DNA of 64,000 bases from Lachnospiraceae bacterium (lineage in GTDB: Bacteria > Bacillota > Clostridia > Lachnospirales > Lachnospiraceae): contig JAILFK010000048.1 of NCBI GenBank assembly GCA_024697595.1, positions 1-64,000 of the forward strand, given 5' to 3'. How positions within the stretch are numbered: the first letter of the stretch is position 1; each line of letters starts with the position of its first letter. Positions 28,441-37,451 of the stretch are shown here, piece after piece. Under the pieces are notes generated by a model. It was not told the origin of the DNA, searched no databases, and saw only the letters and a list, made by a program, of their open reading frames with translations. The position numbers and the translations under genes are program-made.

Positions 28441-29805
28441 ATGACAACAGATATGTATTTTAAAAATGAAAATGGTGATATAGCATATAGCGATTTTGAA
28501 AATGATGACAGAGAAAAAGCCATCATTGTGGGACTACAGCTTCCTTACACCAAGGAATTTGCCCACTCCCTAGAGGAGTTAGAAAGTCTATGTGAAGCCT
28601 GCGATATACTACCAGTATTTACCTTGACTCAAGCTTTAGATGCGCCTCATCAGGCTTTATATATTGGAACTGGTAAGGTAGATGAAGTCAAAGAAGCTGC
28701 TGCCAATTTAGATGCAGACTTAATTGTCTTTGACGATTCCCTCTCACCTTCTCAAGCCAGAAATCTAAATACAGAAATAGGCTTGCCTATCATGGATAGA
28801 ACAGCTCTGATTTTGGAAATATTTGCCAGCCGTGCTCAGACCAGAGAAGCAAAGCTTCAAGTAGAACTTGCCAAACTACAGTATCTCTTGCCGAGACTTA
28901 CCGGTATGGGAACTGCCATGAGCCGTCAGGGTGGCGGTAGTGGAAGTCGCTCCAACAAGGGTGCCGGAGAGAAAAAGTTAGAACTGGACAAGCGATATAT
29001 CTCACACAGAATTACAGAATGCAAAAAGGAATTAAAATCCGTAAAGCAAAACAGGCAGACTCAGAGAAAAAGTCGCGTGGCATCAGCCATCCCTCAGGTT
29101 GCACTAGTGGGATATACCAATGCTGGAAAATCCACTGTGATGAATCAGATGCTGTCCGTATACGGAAATGATGAGATAAATGACAACGAGCACAAGAAAG
29201 TTCTTCAACAGGATATGCTCTTCGCCACATTAGAGACAACCATCAGAAAGATTACTCCGGAAAACAAACCGGATTTCTATCTATCTGACACTGTAGGTTT
29301 CATTGACAAATTACCACATAACCTAGTGGATGCCTTTCGTTCCACTTTAGAAGAGGCATTGTCAGCAGATTTACTCATTCAGGTTGTTGATGTGTCAGAT
29401 CCATTTTACAGACAACACATGGAAGTTACCGCCACCACCCTAAAAGAACTGGGTGCCGGTGATATTCCGATGATTATCGCCTACAACAAAGCCGACAATG
29501 TAGAAACATTTGCCAGTGATTTACCTATTGTCACAACCAACCATATACATATGGCTGCATCCAAGGGTATTGGTATTCCAGAACTGATGGATATGATCCT
29601 AGACGAACTATTTGGAAAAAGCATCATCTCTGAGTATCTCATTCCATACAGCCAGGGAAGTCTACTGAGTCAGCTATTAGATTTGGGAAATGCTCTTGAA
29701 CAAGATTATAGAGCTGAAGGAACATATATCAAGCTCGAATATATGTCAGCCAACAGCGATATGCGTATTCTAAATGCTGCAGCCAAATATGAAATCCATC
29801 AGTAA
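28441..29805 (+). CDS. hflX: Ribosome-associated GTPase HflX
   Basis: GTPase that binds the 50S subunit and rescues stalled or heat-damaged ribosomes. The HflX-specific N-terminal domain includes QALYIGTGKVDEV and LIVFDDSLSPSQARNL, followed by the glycine-rich linker GMGTAMSRQGGGSGSRS. The G domain has GYTNAGKST (about residues 224-232), DTVGFIDKLP and NKAD. At 454 residues it is slightly longer than B. subtilis HflX, with a C-terminal extension. A CAGGAAAA ribosome site precedes the ATG. A large palindrome lies immediately downstream. Confidence 0.94.
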   Translation: MTTDMYFKNENGDIAYSDFENDDREKAIIVGLQLPYTKEFAHSLEELESLCEACDILPVFTLTQALDAPHQALYIGTGKVDEVKEAAANLDADLIVFDDSLSPSQARNLNTEIGLPIMDRTALILEIFASRAQTREAKLQVELAKLQYLLPRLTGMGTAMSRQGGGSGSRSNKGAGEKKLELDKRYISHRITECKKELKSVKQNRQTQRKSRVASAIPQVALVGYTNAGKSTVMNQMLSVYGNDEINDNEHKKVLQQDMLFATLETTIRKITPENKPDFYLSDTVGFIDKLPHNLVDAFRSTLEEALSADLLIQVVDVSDPFYRQHMEVTATTLKELGAGDIPMIIAYNKADNVETFASDLPIVTTNHIHMAASKGIGIPELMDMILDELFGKSIISEYLIPYSQGSLLSQLLDLGNALEQDYRAEGTYIKLEYMSANSDMRILNAAAKYEIHQ

Positions 29806-29842
29806 ATACTCATGATGACGTAAATATTATTTTAGGGATGTA

Positions 29843-30092
29843 TGCGGGTGAAGACCTGCCCCTGTTCTTAAAATAAATCAAGCGTAACTACTTGTTAGTA
29901 CAAAGTTTGAGAATTTAAAATCAATAGTGACCGAAGCACTGTTTGACGCACAATAGGACCCTAGAACTTGCTTGCAAGTATCTTGGGTCCTATGTGCTAG
30001 TTTGCGAGGTTACATTGATTTAATTCGACAAACTGAAGTAGTAACTTAGTAGTTACGCTTATTTTAAAACAGGGGCAGGGCTCTCACCCGCA
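29843..30092. repeat. 250-bp imperfect palindrome between convergent hflX and asnB
   Basis: Both arms of about 115 bp align throughout. Matched blocks include TGCGGGTG (29843-29850) with CACCCGCA (30085-30092), CTGCCCCTGTT with AACAGGGGCAG, a perfect 13-bp block AAGCGTAACTACT (29880-29892) with its complement at 30048-30060, and ATAGGACCC (29953-29961) with GGGTCCTAT (29985-29993). The centre is a short CTTGC-TTGCAAG segment. It is not a simple terminator because of its size. It contains no ORF and could be a MITE-like element or a structured RNA gene. Confidence 0.85.
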
Positions 30093-30109
30093 CCAACCAC
30101 AAATTCAAA

Positions 30110-31975
30110 TTACGCTGGCATCTTGGCATTTTCGTCCTCGATGTATACCTGGTGCCAGATTAGGAATACATAGATGGCCCAAATCTTTCTGCTGTTATCA
30201 GCCTTGCCATCTCTGTGATCCTCCATAAGTTTTACAACCTCATCTTGATTGAAATATTCCTTAGCCACATCAGATGTGAGAGTATCAAGTACCTTGTTGT
30301 AATACTTATCCTCCTTGAGCCATACACGAATAGGCACTGGGAATCCTAGCTTCTTCTTGCTGGCACTAAATTCAGGAATATGTCTCTTGGCTGCCTCTCT
30401 AAAGGCCATCTTAGTAGTGGTATCTGTCACCTTGTACTCTATAGGTAAGTACTTAGCGTACTCAAATACAACCTTATCTAGATATGGCACCCTCGCCTCA
30501 AGGGAATGAGCCATACTCATCTTATCAGCCTTTAAAAGGATATCTCCCTGTAGCCAGAAGTTCATATCAATATACTGCATCTTGGCAATATCGCTTAAAC
30601 CTTCACATTTCTTATAATAAGGAGCAACAATCTCCGCAGGTGTCACATGTGTGAGATCTGACTTAAGGATTGACTCACGCTCCTTTACAGAGAACAGATT
30701 TGCATTGCCTATAAATCTCTCCTCCACCAACTTAGCTCCGCGGATAAGGAAGTTTCTACCCTTGACCCTTGGCATCTTCTCTGCCACCTTGGCCACTCCC
30801 TTTCTAAGTCCCTTTGGAAGCTTCTGATATTTTGCCAATGAAAATGGTTCATGGTAAATATTATATCCGCCAAAGAACTCGTCTGCTCCCTCTCCAGAAA
30901 GCACAACCTTGATATCCTTCGCAGCCAACTCATCCACAAAATACAAAGCTATACATGAAGGATCAGCCAATGGCTCATCCATAAAATACATAATCTTTGG
31001 AATGGAATCAAAATACTCATCAGCAGAAATAGTCTTACTGATATTTTTCTTATTTCCTAGAGCTTCACACAAATCCTCCGCATAGCGAATCTCATTGTAC
31101 TTACTCTCCTTATCCAAAAATCCCACAGTGTAGGTTTTCTCTCCTGGAAATTCTGAAACCAAATAACTAGAATCCACACCACTTGAAAGTGAAGCACCTA
31201 CTTCTACATCAGCAAGCATATGGGCATTTGTAGACTCATGAATCAAAGCCTCAATCTCATCTACTGTCTTCTCCAAACCTTCCGGCTTCTTCTCCGGCTG
31301 CATAAGTGGATCATAGTACTGTACCACATCCATCTTGCCGCCCTCAAACCATAGATAATGGCCTGCAGGCACCTTGTATATCCCCTTGAAAAATGTCTCT
31401 GGCAAAACAGAGTACTGGAATGACATATACTGCTCTAAAGCCGCATCATTTACCTCTCTTTTTACTCCAGGAAATTCTATAATACTTTTAATCTCTGAAC
31501 CGAAAACAAATACATCATCCACATTTGAATAATAAAATGGTTTAATACCAAAGAAATCTCTTGCAGCAAATATGATATCTTTTTTCATATCATAAATCAT
31601 AAACGCAAACATTCCACGTACCTTTTGAAGCAGCTCTGTTCCCCACTCCTCATATCCGTGAACGAGACTTTCTGTATCCGCATTATTGGCAAATACATGT
31701 CCCTTGGCTTCCAACTCTTTTCTAAGTTCTGGATAGTTATAAATCTCGCCGTTAAATACAATGGCAACATCACCTGTCTCATTGTACATAGGCTGCATTC
31801 CGTGATCTAAATCATTGATACTCAATCTTCTAAATCCAAGAGCAACTGAATCATTAAGGTACTTACCCTCCTGATCAGGTCCTCTATGAATAATTCTATC
31901 CATCATAGCATTTAGAGTTTTTTCTCTATCAATTTCTTCCTTGGTCTTTCCTATAAATCCACATATTCCACACAT
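30110..31975 (-). CDS. asnB: Asparagine synthase (glutamine-hydrolysing)
   Basis: Makes asparagine from aspartate, ATP and glutamine. The Ntn glutaminase domain must begin with Cys after Met removal, so I start at 31975 (MCGICGFIG, with GAGGAA upstream); the longer open frame is spurious. RGPDQEG and the NGEIYNY motif follow, then the synthetase domain with SSGVDSSYLV (PP-loop) and LSGEGADEFFGGY. About 621 residues, close to B. subtilis AsnB/AsnO types. The CorA gene lies 20 bases upstream on the same strand, so the two may share a transcript. Confidence 0.95.
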   Translation of the reverse strand: MCGICGFIGKTKEEIDREKTLNAMMDRIIHRGPDQEGKYLNDSVALGFRRLSINDLDHGMQPMYNETGDVAIVFNGEIYNYPELRKELEAKGHVFANNADTESLVHGYEEWGTELLQKVRGMFAFMIYDMKKDIIFAARDFFGIKPFYYSNVDDVFVFGSEIKSIIEFPGVKREVNDAALEQYMSFQYSVLPETFFKGIYKVPAGHYLWFEGGKMDVVQYYDPLMQPEKKPEGLEKTVDEIEALIHESTNAHMLADVEVGASLSSGVDSSYLVSEFPGEKTYTVGFLDKESKYNEIRYAEDLCEALGNKKNISKTISADEYFDSIPKIMYFMDEPLADPSCIALYFVDELAAKDIKVVLSGEGADEFFGGYNIYHEPFSLAKYQKLPKGLRKGVAKVAEKMPRVKGRNFLIRGAKLVEERFIGNANLFSVKERESILKSDLTHVTPAEIVAPYYKKCEGLSDIAKMQYIDMNFWLQGDILLKADKMSMAHSLEARVPYLDKVVFEYAKYLPIEYKVTDTTTKMAFREAAKRHIPEFSASKKKLGFPVPIRVWLKEDKYYNKVLDTLTSDVAKEYFNQDEVVKLMEDHRDGKADNSRKIWAIYVFLIWHQVYIEDENAKMPA

Positions 31976-31995
31976 AACTAGTTCCTCTTCAAATC

Positions 31996-32937
31996 TTATA
32001 ACATCTTTCTCTTGTGCAGCACCCATATAACCACCGCACATATAACTACAGTTATAACACAAATAATCTCAAAACCAAATGGTGTTCCTGAAAATGGCAT
32101 CCATTTACCACTTACATTCATTCCCCAAAGTCCAGAGATAATAGTAGGGATTGACATAACAATGGTGATAGCCGCTAAGTACTTCATCACATTATTCAAT
32201 CTGTTATTGATAACTGTAGACATCAGTTCTCTAGTACCATTTATAATATCTCTATAAATCTGTGTCATCTCAATAGCCTGTTTGTTCTCGATAATCACAT
32301 CCTCTAGAAGTTCCTGATCCTCAGAATACTGGCGAAGTCTGCCATATCTGGTCAATCTATCTAGCACCACACCGTTGGCACGAAGAGATGTGGCGAAGTA
32401 TACCAGATTGGATTCTAATTCATGTAAATCAATCAAATCCACATCCTCAGTATTTTCATTTATTCTCTCCTCAATGGCAGTTCTTTTTCTATCGATACTG
32501 CGAAGCAAGCTCTGGTATACCATACATACATTGTATAGAATCTGATAAGTGAATCTCATCTGCTTCTTGGTCGAAAACTCTCTGACTCTGTTGTCGATAA
32601 ATGTGCGAAGCACTGCCGTTTCCTCGCTACACACTGTGATAATCACATCCTCTGTTATTAAAATACCCAGAGGAATTGTAGTATAACTATTTCTATTATT
32701 TCTTGTCTCCGCACTTGGAATATCCACCAATATAAGAGTATATTCATCCTCGAGACTGATACGTGAACTCTCCTCATCATCGAGAGCTGCTCTCACGTCA
32801 TCTCTATCCATATTATATCTCTTACTTATCTCATCACATTCTTCAAGTGTAGGAGTAGTCAACTGTATCCAAGAACCAGCCTCATATGTATCAACTTCTG
32901 ATATGATACCGTTGTCTGTCTTGTAAATATTTATCAT
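31996..32937 (-). CDS. CorA-family divalent cation transporter
   Basis: A 313-residue magnesium/cobalt channel-type transporter of the inner membrane. The C-terminus has the signature LWGMNVSG between two hydrophobic helices (KYLAAITIVMSIPTIISGLW and FEIICVITVVICAVVIWVL), and the rest is the long cytoplasmic funnel domain. It ends with the basic tail HKRKML. It lies between the alcohol dehydrogenase and asnB genes, spaced 12 and 20 bases, consistent with one operon. Whether Mg, Co or Ni is the physiological ion is not visible. Confidence 0.92.
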   Translation of the reverse strand: MINIYKTDNGIISEVDTYEAGSWIQLTTPTLEECDEISKRYNMDRDDVRAALDDEESSRISLEDEYTLILVDIPSAETRNNRNSYTTIPLGILITEDVIITVCSEETAVLRTFIDNRVREFSTKKQMRFTYQILYNVCMVYQSLLRSIDRKRTAIEERINENTEDVDLIDLHELESNLVYFATSLRANGVVLDRLTRYGRLRQYSEDQELLEDVIIENKQAIEMTQIYRDIINGTRELMSTVINNRLNNVMKYLAAITIVMSIPTIISGLWGMNVSGKWMPFSGTPFGFEIICVITVVICAVVIWVLHKRKML

Positions 32938-32949
32938 ATTTTCTACCTC

Positions 32950-34188
32950 CTACTTTCCAGCAACCTTGCGAAGCACAGCCTCGAATCTTGCTTTGTCATA
33001 TATAACCGGAACAGGATATAGAGGATTAGCCTCCTCCTCAGCCCACTGTGCCAAACGAGGTATATCCTCCTCATTAATCTGTGGTAAATGATCTGGAATA
33101 TTCATTCTCCTGTTCATCTCTTTTACATAATCAATAAATGCTTGCGCCTTCATCTTTTGCGCTAGAGTTGAGTTAATATTTTTCTTCTCACCCAAATCAC
33201 TTCCATTTAAAATCTCAGGTGAGTTATCCACTAATTTCGCCAACTTTCCATAGATTGCCGATCCGTAATCTTCCAACACGATTGGCAACACAACCGCATT
33301 TACCATACCATGGGGAAGATGATAATATCCGCCAATGGCATGAGCTATAGCATGAACATTTCCCACACAGGCTCTGGTAAATGCAGCCCCTGCCTTATTT
33401 GAAGCGAGAAGCATCTCCTCTCTGGCCTCATAAGACTCTCCATTGTTATAGGCTTCCTCCAAGAATTCTATTATAGAAGCCACTGATTCCTTAGCTAGGC
33501 TTATGGTCTTAGCATTGTGATAATACACATTTAAATAAGCCTCCACCGCATGGGTTAAAGCATCCATTCCAGTGTACGCTGTAATATCCGGTGGCAAAGT
33601 AATTGTGAGCACTGGATCAATAATTGCATAATCTGGCACCAGATTAGAATCATTGATTGCATATTTGCGACCAGTCTTCTCATCCTTTACAACCGCTGCA
33701 ACTGTGGTTTCAGAACCAGTTCCTGCCGTAGTTGGTATTGCTATGAAAAATGGTGTTTCCTTGCGCACCTTCATCACCCCTGCCAATTCTTCCAAGCTCT
33801 TGTCAGGTCGGGCAATAAGCGCTGCCATAGCTTTGGCCGCATCGATACTAGAGCCACCGCCAATGGCTATAATACTATCGCAATTATTTTGCTTATAAAA
33901 TTCCACCATCTCCGAAATCAATTCAAGGGTAGGATCAGGAGTAACCTTGTCAAATAGCACCGCTCTCTCTGTCATATCCTCAAACAAAGCCGCAACAAAT
34001 CTAGACTTTCCCATATATGGGCCTGTAATTACCATAGGCGCCCACTTTTGACGATCATCTAAAATATCAGGAATACTATGAAAGCTATCAACACCCTCAA
34101 CCAACTTTGGCATTTTGAATTTTATAAACTTCATTCCAATATTAAATATCCACTGGTACACACGGCAATAAGCCTTATTCGTTCCCAT
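32950..34188 (-). CDS. Iron-containing alcohol dehydrogenase
   Basis: Group III alcohol dehydrogenase of about 412 residues, reducing aldehydes or oxidising alcohols with NAD(P)H. GGGSSIDAAKAMA near residue 110 is the nucleotide-binding loop, and metal ligands are in the AYTGMDALTHAVEAY and HAIAHAIGGYYHLPHGMVNAVVLP segments, the usual Asp/His arrangement. I begin it at the ATG at 34188, preceded by GGGAG; the longer frame to 34242 lacks a ribosome site. It probably supports fermentation, but the substrate (ethanol, butanol, 1,2-propanediol, lactaldehyde) is not evident. Confidence 0.92.
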   Translation of the reverse strand: MGTNKAYCRVYQWIFNIGMKFIKFKMPKLVEGVDSFHSIPDILDDRQKWAPMVITGPYMGKSRFVAALFEDMTERAVLFDKVTPDPTLELISEMVEFYKQNNCDSIIAIGGGSSIDAAKAMAALIARPDKSLEELAGVMKVRKETPFFIAIPTTAGTGSETTVAAVVKDEKTGRKYAINDSNLVPDYAIIDPVLTITLPPDITAYTGMDALTHAVEAYLNVYYHNAKTISLAKESVASIIEFLEEAYNNGESYEAREEMLLASNKAGAAFTRACVGNVHAIAHAIGGYYHLPHGMVNAVVLPIVLEDYGSAIYGKLAKLVDNSPEILNGSDLGEKKNINSTLAQKMKAQAFIDYVKEMNRRMNIPDHLPQINEEDIPRLAQWAEEEANPLYPVPVIYDKARFEAVLRKVAGK

Positions 34189-34301
34189 ATATACGCTCCC
34201 TATTTTTACAATCAATTCGCTTTTATTTAAAACTAAACACACGAATATATACTAATAAATTAATAGTATAAACCATTTTATAAGTATAACAGAACAGCCC
34301 T

Positions 34302-34958
34302 TTAAATATCAATAAAACTCGTAATTTCACTAGGTTTAGAAACCAGAGCCACGTGAGGTAATTTTTCTAAATCCTCGGCATCTCGAAATCCCCATTTGCA
34401 CAATATACAATCAAGCCCTGCATTTTCAGCTGTGGCAGCATCCACCTCAGAGTCCCCAATGTAGACCACGTTGTATCCCTTTGTTGTATCCAACTTTTCC
34501 ATAGCCATAAGCACTCCTGCCGGGTTTGGCTTTCTAGCTGGCGCCTCCCCATCACCGATGGCAAGAGGAATCATTCCCTCAAATACATTTTCCCGAAGCA
34601 TCTCCGCTGCGGACTGGATTTTATTAGTCACTATGGCCATGGGAATCCCCGCCTCATTATACTGCTTCAAGCAATCCATAATTCCATCATACGGCTTGGT
34701 CTTTACCATATTGTGAGCATCATAATACTCTTTAAACATGGTAAATGTCTCTTCAAATTTCGGATTGCTTTCGCCCTCTGGCACAGCCTTGATCATCAAA
34801 TTTCTCACACCATTTCCCACAAAAGTCCTGATTTCCTCTAGAGTTTTTTCTGGAAAATGTTGTTGCTTTAGAGCATAATTTACCGCATCCATCAAATCCT
34901 CCAAAGTATCTAAAAGAGTTCCATCTAAATCCCAAATAATTGCATTATATTTTTTCAT
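34302..34958 (-). CDS. HAD-family phosphatase (phosphoglycolate phosphatase-like)
   Basis: A 218-residue haloacid dehalogenase-type hydrolase. The nucleophile and acid are in WDLDGTLLDT at the N-terminus, motif II Thr is in PMAIVTNKI, the motif III Lys is in EAPARKPNPAG, and motif IV is VYIGDSEVDAATA. This is the pattern of subfamily IA enzymes such as Gph and PpaX/pyrophosphatases. I start at the ATG at 34958, five bases from CAGGTGA; the GTG at 34967 is less likely. Substrate not determined. Confidence 0.88.
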   Translation of the reverse strand: MKKYNAIIWDLDGTLLDTLEDLMDAVNYALKQQHFPEKTLEEIRTFVGNGVRNLMIKAVPEGESNPKFEETFTMFKEYYDAHNMVKTKPYDGIMDCLKQYNEAGIPMAIVTNKIQSAAEMLRENVFEGMIPLAIGDGEAPARKPNPAGVLMAMEKLDTTKGYNVVYIGDSEVDAATAENAGLDCILCKWGFRDAEDLEKLPHVALVSKPSEITSFIDI

Positions 34959-35053
34959 ATATATCACCTGCTAAAATTTTTTCACCTTAGATATTTTAGT
35001 ATATATAATCACAAATCTCCACCATAAAAACCCACAAAAACAGCCAAAAAGTA

Positions 35054-35085
35054 AAGAGGATTACCACCTATGTGATAACCCTCTT
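35054..35085 (-). terminator. Terminator after the GH2 gene
   Basis: On the minus strand AAGAGGGTTATCACA pairs with TGGTAATCCTCTT (two mismatches, loop TAGG region), followed by TACTTTTTGGC. It lies 26 bases beyond the GH2 stop, so it most likely ends that transcript. Confidence 0.75.
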
Positions 35086-35110
35086 ATAATCATGCCATAT
35101 AATACATGTA

Positions 35111-37321
35111 TTATTTTACTTTCTTGATCTTTCCAAGAGCTGCATTCATCTGCATCAACTGCTCATCAGAAACTTCTGCTCCACTTTGAGCGATAAGCTT
35201 CTTCAATGGCTGACGCGCAATCATATCCTGCATAGCCTTTGGAATCTTAGCACCCTCTGCCATTCCTGTCTTATCCTTGCTCTTTGGCATCATATGCTGC
35301 AATAAAGCTGCTCCCTCTGGTGAAGCCTGAATCTCTGCCATTGTAGAGTTGATTGATAGATAGTCCTCACCATTGTCAAACTTGCTATCATCATCCTCCT
35401 CGTCAAACCAGTTCTTTACATTCAATGGATCTGCAAAGTACTCTGGATTTGGCTCATCAGTCTTAACGATTTCCATCTCATCTGCCAAATCACCTGATAC
35501 AGCCTTGATTGTATGAGTTCCAGAAATTGGTACCTCAAACTTGAATACATGCTCACCATTTACTGTGCCAACTTCCTTGCCATCAACAAAGAGTGTAACT
35601 GACTTCTGGTTTGAATATACCTTAATCTCAGTATTTTCCTCAATTCTGTCGTGGTAACGTCTACCGCATAAATGGATGAATGGATCCTCACTCCACCATG
35701 CCTTGTAGATGTAGAACGCGTCCTTCTTTTCCTTACGATCGAATGTGATAAGTCCCTTGTGATTCTTTCCTGGGTCACCAGCCTCATCACGACCAGCTGC
35801 AGCAAACTCAAACATATTCCATACATATGTACCCCAAATATATGGACGAGTTGCAAACATCTCAAGCATATGCTCATGATAAACTGACATATAGCTCTCT
35901 GTGTAATCGCCCTTTACAGGCTTTGGTGACTGCTTTGTGATAACAGAATCAGCACCGTACTCTGTAAGACCGATAACTGTATCTGGATGCTCCTTGTGGA
36001 ATGTATCGAAGAACGCATCATTGTCCTCCATCTCTCCAACATACCATCCGTAGTATAAGTTATAGCCTCTGATATCTGGCAACTGTACCATCGGGCTATC
36101 TGTCTCAAGCAAAAATAGATTTGCCATAGCTGTAACTCTTGTAGGGTCCATCTCATGGGCTAAATCATTTAATCTCTTATGATTATCTAACAACTCATCT
36201 GAAACACCCTGCAAAGTAACCTCATTTGAAAGTGCCCAGCAGAAAATTGAAGCATGGTTATAATTCTGCGAAATAAGTTCCTTCATCTGAGAGATAGTAT
36301 TTTCTACACCATTTGGAAGGAATACTGTGATAAATGGAATCTCTGCCCAAGCAACAAGACCTTTCTCATCACACAAGTCATAAAAATACTGATCATGCTG
36401 ATAGTGAGCAAGTCTGATAGAATTAGCACCCATCTCAAGGATCAATTCCATATCTTCTTCATGCTCCTTCTTTGTCAAAGCATTTCCCATATCCTTGCGA
36501 TCCTGATGACGAGATACACCGTGAAGTGGATAGCTCTTTCCATTTAAGAAAAATCCCTTCTCTGTATCAAATCTATATTCACGGCATCCAAATCTGTCGC
36601 ATACTTCATCTACTGCTTCACCATTCTTGTATAATGTAGCCTTGGCATTGTATAAATATGGATCATTTACACCATCCCAACGATGTACATTTTCAATAGT
36701 AAGAGTGCCTGCTGCAATCTTCTTACCATTTTCTTCCTTAACATCAAGCTCAACCTGACCTACTCCGTCAACATCAACTACAACCTTATCCGCTGCACCT
36801 ACAGAATATGTCTTAAATTCCACATCAGCCTTGTCCCCATCAAGCTTTGGTGTGATCATAAATCCCTTGCTTCCATAGCTATCTAAATCAAAGTGGCTCT
36901 CCTCTACTGTGATCATATATACATCTCTATAGATACCACCATAGAATGTAAAGTCTGCTTTCTGTGGATAAACTCTATCGTTTGGAGTATTGTCAACAGA
37001 AACCTTTACATGGTTGTTGTCCTGTAAAACCTCTGTCACATTCACTCTAAATGTAGAATAACCTCCATCATGTGTTGTGAGCTCTTTGCCATTTACCTCA
37101 ACTGTTGCAGAAGAGTTAGCCCCTCTGAACTCTAGATAAACCTGCGCGCCATCAGATAACTGTGGCTTTGCAAAATCCTTCTCATATGTGCATACGCCTC
37201 TGTAGTAAGAAGCTGTTCCCTGTCCGTCTACTGCATTCCAAGTATGTGGAATATTTACCTGCTGGCTTGCGCCCTCTTTGGTAAATGTCCAATTTTCATT
37301 AAAAAGTACTGTGTTTCTCAA
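35111..37321 (-). CDS. Glycoside hydrolase family 2 beta-galactosidase-like enzyme
   Basis: Cytoplasmic GH2 enzyme (no signal peptide), about 736 residues. The sugar-binding, Ig-like and TIM-barrel domains are present. The acid/base Glu is in CWALSNEVTLQG and the nucleophile Glu in IGLTEYGADS; GVSRHQDRKDMG, with the typical GH2 Arg-His motif, is near the start of the barrel. I choose the TTG at 37321 because AGGAGG lies 8 bases upstream and it is the residue before RNTVLFNENWTF, where homology begins; the open frame extends into ptsI. beta-galactosidase is most likely, but glucuronidase or mannosidase are related. It follows ptsI. Confidence 0.85.
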   Translation of the reverse strand: MRNTVLFNENWTFTKEGASQQVNIPHTWNAVDGQGTASYYRGVCTYEKDFAKPQLSDGAQVYLEFRGANSSATVEVNGKELTTHDGGYSTFRVNVTEVLQDNNHVKVSVDNTPNDRVYPQKADFTFYGGIYRDVYMITVEESHFDLDSYGSKGFMITPKLDGDKADVEFKTYSVGAADKVVVDVDGVGQVELDVKEENGKKIAAGTLTIENVHRWDGVNDPYLYNAKATLYKNGEAVDEVCDRFGCREYRFDTEKGFFLNGKSYPLHGVSRHQDRKDMGNALTKKEHEEDMELILEMGANSIRLAHYQHDQYFYDLCDEKGLVAWAEIPFITVFLPNGVENTISQMKELISQNYNHASIFCWALSNEVTLQGVSDELLDNHKRLNDLAHEMDPTRVTAMANLFLLETDSPMVQLPDIRGYNLYYGWYVGEMEDNDAFFDTFHKEHPDTVIGLTEYGADSVITKQSPKPVKGDYTESYMSVYHEHMLEMFATRPYIWGTYVWNMFEFAAAGRDEAGDPGKNHKGLITFDRKEKKDAFYIYKAWWSEDPFIHLCGRRYHDRIEENTEIKVYSNQKSVTLFVDGKEVGTVNGEHVFKFEVPISGTHTIKAVSGDLADEMEIVKTDEPNPEYFADPLNVKNWFDEEDDDSKFDNGEDYLSINSTMAEIQASPEGAALLQHMMPKSKDKTGMAEGAKIPKAMQDMIARQPLKKLIAQSGAEVSDEQLMQMNAALGKIKKVK

Positions 37322-37451
37322 ATCCAAGACCTCCTGATAATTATTTTTCGATAAACTTTCGACATAATATAAGAAGATTTTAAACTTAATAAGCACAGTA
37401 CCTTTTTGATAATTTGTTTTTTTATTAAATTTTTCTATCAAATAACACTTT

